Origin: Rhodothermaceae bacterium
GTDB taxonomy: Bacteria; Bacteroidota; Rhodothermia; Rhodothermales; JAHQVL01
Length of the DNA: 39,332 nucleotides
Direction of reading: 5' to 3'
Assembly: GCA_019634345.1 (NCBI GenBank)
Contig: JAHQVL010000044.1
Span: 1 to 39,332 of the forward strand
Below are positions 34,069 to 39,332 of this stretch, piece after piece. A model generated the notes under the pieces. The model was not told where the DNA came from. It was given only the letters and a program-made list of their open reading frames with translations, and ran no database searches. The position numbers and the translations under genes are program-made. How positions within the stretch are numbered: position 1 is the first letter of the stretch; every line of letters starts with the position of its first letter.

Positions 34069-34160
34069 TGTTGTTTTTAAGGAAACGTCTATGGTAAATG
34101 AGAATTAAAAATGCCTATTTTAAGCGACCCTTACATTGTATCACATCTTTAGCCACACTT

Positions 34161-34853
34161 ATGAAATTATTACAAACCCTTTGCTCTGGACTCTGTGTAT
34201 TACTTTTGATGTTCCAGGTCTCTGCCTGTAAAAGCTCTGAAAAGGCATCGGAAGCGGCGGACGATATGAAAGAAATGATGGACACTAATCCTATGACCTT
34301 TTTCCTTACCAGTATGGGCCCTGGAGATGGCGCCAATCTTGGAGGGTTAGCGGGTGCTGATGCGCACTGCAAAATGCTGGCAAGTAACGTTGGAGCAGGG
34401 AATAAAAACTGGCGTGCCTATCTAAGTTCTACAGGTTCCAATGGGGAAAACGCGCGCGATCGGATTGGTAGCGGCCCCTGGGTAAACGCAAACGGTATTG
34501 TTGTAGCAACAAGTGTTAACGATCTACACAGCAATAATAACAAACTCTCTAAAGAGAATTCTGTGACAGAAGCTGGAGCTATGATTAATGGACGCGGCGA
34601 TGATCCAAACCGACACGATATCATTACAGGTTCACGTATGGATGGTACGGCCAGCCCGAATGAAAACGACACTACGTGTTCAAATTGGACCAGCAATGGT
34701 GAAGGAAGTGCTCTTGTAGGGCACCATGATCGAGAGGGAGGTGGAGCAAATCCAACTTCTTGGAATTCAGCCCATGGTAGCCGTGGATGTGGCCAGGGTG
34801 ATTTGCAAGGTACAGGAGGCGATGGCCTTTTCTACTGCTTTGCTGCCAACTAA
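34161..34853 (+). CDS. Endostatin/lectin-like lipoprotein (230 aa)
   Basis: The ATG at 34161 starts a lipoprotein signal (lipobox VSAC, Cys23); the frame opens upstream at 34098. After a short helical linker (EKASEAADDMKEMMD) comes one domain that fills the rest: FFLTSMGPGDGANLGGLAGA, then DAHC, then WRAYLSS, then RDRIGSGPWVNA, then DIITGSRMDGTA, and finally TSWNSAHGSRGCGQ and GGDGLFYCFAAN. This pattern matches the bacterial proteins placed in the collagenase NC10/endostatin family, often annotated as lectins. Four cysteines after the lipid Cys (in DAHC, TTCSNW, RGCGQ and FYCFA) could form two disulfides. The ligand is unknown. A strong terminator follows. Confidence 0.85.
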   Translation: MKLLQTLCSGLCVLLLMFQVSACKSSEKASEAADDMKEMMDTNPMTFFLTSMGPGDGANLGGLAGADAHCKMLASNVGAGNKNWRAYLSSTGSNGENARDRIGSGPWVNANGIVVATSVNDLHSNNNKLSKENSVTEAGAMINGRGDDPNRHDIITGSRMDGTASPNENDTTCSNWTSNGEGSALVGHHDREGGGANPTSWNSAHGSRGCGQGDLQGTGGDGLFYCFAAN

Positions 34854-34881
34854 TCCATTTATACATACCGTGTATTTGTAA

Positions 34882-34910
34882 ACAGGCGCCCCGTTGGGGC
34901 GTCTGTTTTT
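34882..34910 (+). terminator. Intrinsic terminator after the endostatin-like gene
   Basis: An 11-bp stem with one G:T pair (ACAGGCGCCCC / GGGGCGTCTGT) has a GTT loop and a T-run. It lies 29 bp past the stop codon and before the start of uxaC, which argues against the GTG at 34911 as the start of that gene. Confidence 0.92.
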
Positions 34911-34934
34911 GTGCCCTGGAAAACCACCCCTATT

Positions 34935-36350
34935 ATGATCCCCCTTGTACTCCACGAAGATCGATACTTTGACCCTGATCCAACTCGCAGACGCATCGCC
35001 CGTGAACTCTATGCTGAAGTAAAGGAGTTGCCGATAGTGGGGCCTCACGGGCATGTAGATCCCGCTATTCTTGCGGACAACTCAGCCTTTCCTGAACCAG
35101 CAACGCTGATTGTGGTGCCTGATCATTACATCTTCCGGATGTTGTACTCTCAGGGGATACGATTGGAGGAGTTAGGAGTGCCGCCCATTGATGGAAGTCC
35201 TGTAGAGACCGATGCCCGAAAGATCTGGCAACGGTTTGCCGATCATTATTACTTGTTTGCAGGAACGCCTACAGGAGCGTGGTTGACACATGAATTCTAT
35301 GAAGTATTCGGTATTCGAGAAAAGCTGACTTCAGAGTCGGCCATGCGGGTTTACGATCATATCGCTCAACTCCTAGAGCAACCCGAATACCTGCCGCGTG
35401 CGTTGTTTGATCGCTTTAATATTGAGGTGTTGACTACAACGGATGCAGCCGGCGATACACTGGTGCATCATAAAGCGATACAGGAGAGCGATTGGGGAGG
35501 GCGAGTGATTCCATGCTTCAGGCCAGACGCCGTGTTTCGTATCAATCGGCCGAATTGGAAACAGCAAATGCAGGCGTTGGAGCGTGTATGTGGGTATGAG
35601 ATTCCAACCTACGCTACGTTTATTCAAGCACTGGAAGAACGCCGGGCCTTTTTTAAAGAGATGGGGGCGGTATCTACGGATCACGCTGTACTGATCCCCT
35701 ATACAGAGCGCCTTTCCGAGCACTCTGTTACCTCTATCTTCGAGAGTGCACTGAAAGGCACTTCCTCCAAAGAAGAAGAGCATCTGTTTGAAGCGCATAT
35801 GTTGATGGAAATGGCGCGCATGAGTATCGAAGATGGCATGGTCATGCAAATTCATCCGGGGTCCTTTCGTGATCACAATGCCGAGTTGGCAAATCGGTTT
35901 GGACCCGATAAAGGCGCGGATATCCCTGTACACACAGAGTTTACTCATAATCTCCATGCCTTGCTCAATACCTATGGACACGATCCTCGTTTAAGCCTTG
36001 TGCTCTTTACTCTGGATGAAACCACATACTCTAGAGAGCTGGCACCTCTTGCTGGCCACTATCCTGCCCTTAAGCTGGGTCCCGCCTGGTGGTTCTTTGA
36101 TAGCATTGAGGGTATGACTCGGTACAGGCAGCTTGTTACTGAAACAGCGGGCATTTACAACACAGCTGGTTTTAATGACGACACAAGAGCATTCCCCTCT
36201 ATCCCTGCTCGTCACGACCTCTCTCGCCGTGTCGACGCTAATTTCCTCGCCGACCAGGTAGCTCGTCACATCATCGATCTCGCCGATGCCCGCATCATGA
36301 TCCACGAACTGGCCTACGGGTTGGTGAAGAAGACGTATAAGTTGGAATAG
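34935..36350 (+). CDS. uxaC: Uronate isomerase (glucuronate/galacturonate isomerase)
   Basis: This amidohydrolase-superfamily enzyme converts D-glucuronate to D-fructuronate and D-galacturonate to D-tagaturonate in the cytoplasm, the first step of hexuronate breakdown. The ATG at 34935 gives 471 aa, near the family's usual 465-475. The metal ligands of the first strand appear as HGHVD (His38 and His40). Later landmarks include the segment VLTTTDAAGDTLVHH, a conserved FRPDAVFRINRPNW, and the C-terminal GHYPALKLGPAWWFFDS, followed by TETAGIYNTAGFNDDTRAF. A TRAP transporter starts 161 bp downstream on the same strand, which fits uptake of the substrate. Other hexuronate genes are not in the window. 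Confidence 0.95.
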   Translation: MIPLVLHEDRYFDPDPTRRRIARELYAEVKELPIVGPHGHVDPAILADNSAFPEPATLIVVPDHYIFRMLYSQGIRLEELGVPPIDGSPVETDARKIWQRFADHYYLFAGTPTGAWLTHEFYEVFGIREKLTSESAMRVYDHIAQLLEQPEYLPRALFDRFNIEVLTTTDAAGDTLVHHKAIQESDWGGRVIPCFRPDAVFRINRPNWKQQMQALERVCGYEIPTYATFIQALEERRAFFKEMGAVSTDHAVLIPYTERLSEHSVTSIFESALKGTSSKEEEHLFEAHMLMEMARMSIEDGMVMQIHPGSFRDHNAELANRFGPDKGADIPVHTEFTHNLHALLNTYGHDPRLSLVLFTLDETTYSRELAPLAGHYPALKLGPAWWFFDSIEGMTRYRQLVTETAGIYNTAGFNDDTRAFPSIPARHDLSRRVDANFLADQVARHIIDLADARIMIHELAYGLVKKTYKLE

Positions 36351-36394
36351 TCGGGAGGCAGGAGAAGGGTTTATTTGGAGACAACAGGGAAATT

Positions 36395-36443
36395 ACCGCT
36401 GACTGCTGACCCCAGTATACTGTCTGCCAACTGCCCCTTGACT
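36395..36443. repeat. Degenerate 7-bp repeat tract of a different sequence
   Basis: Seven consecutive 7-bp units in one register resemble ACTGCCN: ACCGCTG, ACTGCTG, ACCCCAG, TATACTG, TCTGCCA, ACTGCCC, CTTGACT. The tract lies in the 161-bp gap between uxaC and dctP. A partly complementary GGCAGGAGAAGGG starts at 36357, against a CCTTCC...CTACTGCC tract near 36444-36460. The match to the other heptad elements is in period, not sequence. Confidence 0.45.
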
Positions 36444-36511
36444 CCTTCCTTTCTACTGCCTAAACTGGAGTCCCACCTGCCCACAAAATTGAGACTATTC
36501 ACCCCTTGCAT

Positions 36512-37501
36512 ATGCGAACTCGCGTTTCATTCGGCGGCGTAGTACTGCTGCTTTTTTTCGCTTTGTCTTTTTCAGCCTGCCGTTCAGAGAGTGATGTGAC
36601 TGTGGTCAAGTTGGGGCATGGGCTCGATCCTGTTCATCCGGTACATCGCGGTATGGTGTTCATGGCGGAGAAGGTGGACGAGAAGTCCGGAGGGAAGATG
36701 CGGGTTGATATCTATCCCAGTCAGCAATTAGGTACAGAAAGAGAGTTATTGGAATTATTGCAACTGGGCAGCCTGGGGATGACCAAAGTGACGGCCGCCG
36801 TATTGGAAAGCTTTGCGCCTTCCTATAAAGCTTTTAGCGTCCCCTATTTGTTCAAGGACCGTGACCATCACTTTAGGGTCTTAGAAGGGGAAATAGGGAA
36901 AGAACTGCTTGAGGCAAGTCAAGAATACTGGCTGCTAGGGCTGGCTTATTATGATGCAGGAAGCCGAAGTTTTTATACCAAAGAAAAACAAATCACATCA
37001 CCGGCCGATTTAGCCGGGCTAAAAATCCGTACGCTGGAAAGCAAGACGCAGGTTGAGATGGTGAACACGATGGGAGGCTCTGCAACGCCTATTTCTTGGG
37101 GTGAACTGTACACCGCTTTACAGTCAGGTGTAGTGGATGGTGCTGAAAATAATCCCCCTTCGTTTTACACCTCTCGCCAATACGAAGTATGTAAATACTA
37201 TACGCTAGATGAGCACACCACCATTCCTGACGTTTTGCTGATTAGCACAATCGTATGGGAAACCCTGAGTCCACAAGAGCAAACCTGGCTAAGGGAGGCA
37301 GCGGCCGAATCAGCACAGCACCAAAAAATACTCTGGCAAGAAGCATCGGATGCGGCGCTTGATTCATTGGCAGCCAATGGCATCGAAATTTTAGTGCCCG
37401 ATAAACAGCCTTTTGTGGAAAGCGTGGCGCCCATCTATGAGGCGTTTAAAAACGAACCCGAAGTATACGACCTCATTCAGCGAATTCGCGCCGTGGATTA
37501 A
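36512..37501 (+). CDS. dctP: TRAP transporter substrate-binding lipoprotein
   Basis: The signal ends with FSAC (Cys23), so this DctP-type binding protein is lipid-anchored. The ATG at 36512 is used; a TTG two codons earlier is in frame. The family features are VKLGHGLDPVHPVHRGM at the start, IYPSQQLGTERELLE, FSVPYLFKD, and GLKIRTLESKTQVEM, in which the Arg usually binds the substrate carboxylate. SWGELYTALQSGVVDGAENN follows. It is 329 aa, of normal length. It delivers an organic or sugar acid to the permease encoded by the two following genes, and the uronate isomerase upstream points to a hexuronate. Confidence 0.93.
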   Translation: MRTRVSFGGVVLLLFFALSFSACRSESDVTVVKLGHGLDPVHPVHRGMVFMAEKVDEKSGGKMRVDIYPSQQLGTERELLELLQLGSLGMTKVTAAVLESFAPSYKAFSVPYLFKDRDHHFRVLEGEIGKELLEASQEYWLLGLAYYDAGSRSFYTKEKQITSPADLAGLKIRTLESKTQVEMVNTMGGSATPISWGELYTALQSGVVDGAENNPPSFYTSRQYEVCKYYTLDEHTTIPDVLLISTIVWETLSPQEQTWLREAAAESAQHQKILWQEASDAALDSLAANGIEILVPDKQPFVESVAPIYEAFKNEPEVYDLIQRIRAVD

Positions 37502-37503
37502 TT

Positions 37504-38037
37504 ATGTTGAAAGTGAAAAATACCATTGATAAGATCCTGGAATGGACGCTGATTGTGTCTATGTCCCTTCTTGTTATTGACGTGCTCTGGCAGGTTTTTT
37601 CCCGGTTTATTTTGCAGGACCCGAGTTCGTTTACCGAAGAGCTTGCCCGGTTTCTGTTGATATGGGTCGGGTTGTTGGGTGCAGCGTATGCCGCCGGAAA
37701 GCGGATGCACCTGGCCGTCGACCTGTTGCCCAGAAGTCTTGAGGGTAAGCGAAAGGCATACCTGGATATATTTATCTATAGTATTGTCATCATCTTCTCA
37801 ATCTCTGTAATGATCTTTGGCGGATCCCGCCTGGTTGCAATTACCCTCTATTTGGGGCAGACTGCAGCTGCGCTGCAAATGCCGCTTGGCTACGTGTATC
37901 TCATACTACCTATAAGTGGATTCCTGATCGCTTTTTATGCCGCACTCCATCTGGTTGATGAGTTTCGTGTGCTTTCAGGACAAGCTGCTTTATTTTCATC
38001 GCCCATAGATTCCTCCACCCACCTGGATGTAGACTGA
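37504..38037 (+). CDS. dctQ: TRAP transporter small permease
   Basis: This 177-aa protein begins 2 bp after the stop of dctP and has four hydrophobic segments, for example LIVSMSLLVIDVLWQVFSRF and IFIYSIVIIFSISVMIFGG. The segment FTEELARFLLIWVGLLGAAY contains the family's conserved EE followed by aromatic positions, and AALQMPLGYVYLILPISGF is the typical fourth segment. It forms the membrane complex with the large permease that starts 16 bp downstream. Confidence 0.92.
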   Translation: MLKVKNTIDKILEWTLIVSMSLLVIDVLWQVFSRFILQDPSSFTEELARFLLIWVGLLGAAYAAGKRMHLAVDLLPRSLEGKRKAYLDIFIYSIVIIFSISVMIFGGSRLVAITLYLGQTAAALQMPLGYVYLILPISGFLIAFYAALHLVDEFRVLSGQAALFSSPIDSSTHLDVD

Positions 38038-38053
38038 TAGAGAAGACGACATT

Positions 38054-39332
38054 ATGGAATGGTTTGACGTTTTATTATTGGCTTCAACGTTCGTTGCACT
38101 CCTTGCACTCGGTGTTCCGATTGCTTATTCCATTGGTGTTGCAACGGTTGTCACCATGCTTGCCGGCATGCAACCAGCCCCTGCGCTGACCACCATGTCA
38201 CAACGGATGGCAACCGGGTTGAATAGTTTTGCCTTGTTGGCTATCCCGTTTTTTATTCTTGCTGGTCAGTTGATGAACAGCGGGGGGTTAGCCCGTAGGT
38301 TGATTGATTTTGCAAAGGCTATTTTGGGTACCCTGCCAGGAGGCCTTGCCCACGTAAACATCGTAGCCTCTATGCTTTTTGGGGCCATCTCGGGATCTGC
38401 CGTTGCTGCTGCTTCGGCTATTGGAGGCGTTATGGGGCCACGAATGGAGGAGGAGGGGTATGACAGAAATTTCAGTGCAGCGGTTAATATCACCTCTGCA
38501 ACGACTGGATTGTTGATCCCGCCCAGTAATGTTCTCATCGTTTATTCCCTGGCAAGCGGAGGGGTATCGATTGCAGCACTCTTCCTTGCAGGATATCTCC
38601 CAGGGATTCTGGTAGGTTTGATGCTCATGATGGTCGCCGGTGTGTTTGCAGTCCGCAAGAAGTATCCCATTTCGGCCCGTATTCCAATCAAGGAAGTCGT
38701 GATGAAGTTCTTGGATGCACTCCCAAGTCTTTTTTTGATTGTTGTTGTGATTGGCGGGATTATTGGCGGGGTATTTACGGCCACGGAGGCTGCGGCCGTT
38801 GCAGTGCTTTATGCGCTGGTCCTGGGTATGATCTATAAGGAGGTTAAGGTAAAGGATTTGCCCCAGATCCTTCTCGATTCTTGTGCTACAACGGGCATCG
38901 TGATGTTCCTGATTGCCACGTCTGTAGGAATGTCCTGGATCATGGCCTACGAGAATATCCCGCAGAATGTCACTGCTGCGCTTGTGGCTCTCTCGGACAA
39001 TCCGATCATCATCCTGCTGATCATCAATGTAATCCTCCTTGCCGTGGGTACATTTATGGACATGACGCCGGCTGTGCTCATATTCACTCCCATATTCTTA
39101 CCTATCGCTATAGAACTAGGCATTGACCCTATTCATTTTGGGATCATCCTTGTGCTCAACCTGTGTGTCGGTCTCTGTACGCCTCCGGTTGGTAGTGTGC
39201 TGTTTGTAGGCGTTGGGGTAGCGAAAACGTCGATTGCAAGTGTTATACGGCCGTTGTTGCCGCTATTTATTGCCATGATTGTCGCGCTATTTATCGTGAC
39301 GTATTTTCCATGGCTCAGTATGTGGCTTCCTG
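38054..39332 (+). CDS. dctM: TRAP transporter large permease (3' end cut by window edge)
   Basis: The ATG at 38054 starts a frame that stays open to the window end, 426 codons. It encodes the hydrophobic DctM permease: LGVPIAYSIGVATVV near the start, SFALLAIPFFILAGQLMNSG, MLFGAISGSAVAAASAIGGV, then TSATTGLLIPPSN and GGVFTATEAAAVAVLYAL, LAVGTFMDMTPAVLI, and LNLCVGLCTPPVGSVLF. The last visible residues (YFPWLSMWLP) are the usual C-terminal motif, so only a few codons should be missing. It moves the DctP-bound substrate with sodium ions. It forms one operon with dctP and dctQ. Confidence 0.95.
   Translation, partial: MEWFDVLLLASTFVALLALGVPIAYSIGVATVVTMLAGMQPAPALTTMSQRMATGLNSFALLAIPFFILAGQLMNSGGLARRLIDFAKAILGTLPGGLAHVNIVASMLFGAISGSAVAAASAIGGVMGPRMEEEGYDRNFSAAVNITSATTGLLIPPSNVLIVYSLASGGVSIAALFLAGYLPGILVGLMLMMVAGVFAVRKKYPISARIPIKEVVMKFLDALPSLFLIVVVIGGIIGGVFTATEAAAVAVLYALVLGMIYKEVKVKDLPQILLDSCATTGIVMFLIATSVGMSWIMAYENIPQNVTAALVALSDNPIIILLIINVILLAVGTFMDMTPAVLIFTPIFLPIAIELGIDPIHFGIILVLNLCVGLCTPPVGSVLFVGVGVAKTSIASVIRPLLPLFIAMIVALFIVTYFPWLSMWLP

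Noticed and set aside
35373..35981. 202-aa minus-strand frame opposite uxaC
   Set aside because: The longest antisense frame, but its translation has a random appearance (many Cys, His and Gln) and uxaC is secure on the other strand.
38266..38784. Minus-strand frames inside the large TRAP permease
   Set aside because: They are antisense to an unbroken dctM frame rich in hydrophobic codons, whose complement often stays open by chance.

Overview
The window looks like a chromosomal segment from a marine-type member of the Bacteroidota/Rhodothermota group. The evidence is a set of secreted proteins ending in a type IX secretion (T9SS) C-terminal sorting domain, a PorZ-like double-propeller protein, many lipoproteins with SAC/SGC-type lipoboxes, a TonB-dependent receptor with an N-terminal carboxypeptidase-regulatory-like domain, and start codons that mostly lack a Shine-Dalgarno sequence. 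No rRNA, tRNA, CRISPR array, transposase or phage gene was seen.

Layout. (1) 1-10300, minus strand: a tandem array of at least seven paralogous T9SS cargo proteins of about 555-560 residues, 12-43 bp apart. The seventh is cut by the left edge, and one carries a one-base frameshift inside its signal peptide. (2) 10514-12118, minus: ATP-dependent PEP carboxykinase. (3) 12313-14974, minus: a Tat-exported lipoprotein of unknown family behind a DUF2911 lipoprotein. (4) 15146-16621, minus: a sulfatase lipoprotein. (5) 16715-19404, minus: a soluble transhydrogenase (sthA) overlapping an HDOD gene, preceded by a small hypothetical gene. (6) 19633-21030, minus: a two-domain DUF1080 protein, divergent from (7) acetoacetyl-CoA synthetase at 21147-23123, plus. 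(8) 23375-31550, plus: two DUF4856 lipoproteins, an imelysin-like lipoprotein, an HTTM (gamma-carboxylase-like) membrane protein and a TonB-dependent receptor, which looks like a metal-acquisition locus. (9) 31551-33947, minus: the PorZ-like protein. (10) 34161-34853, plus: an endostatin/lectin-like lipoprotein. (11) 34935 to the right edge, plus: uronate isomerase followed by a complete TRAP transporter (DctP, DctQ, and DctM clipped at the end), which suggests hexuronate uptake and catabolism.

Two themes link the parts. The first is surface export: the array of T9SS cargo and the PorZ-like component lie about 20 kb apart. The second is use of marine polysaccharide: sulfatase, DUF1080 hydrolase, uronate isomerase and TRAP transporter, with PEP carboxykinase for gluconeogenesis.

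At least three intergenic spacers (15061, 19527, 33987) hold long imperfect hairpins built from 7-bp units of the GTTCAAN/GAACNTT type. A fourth spacer (36395) has a different heptad pattern. These, the cargo array and the DUF4856/imelysin/HTTM/TonB operon are the items most worth a second look.
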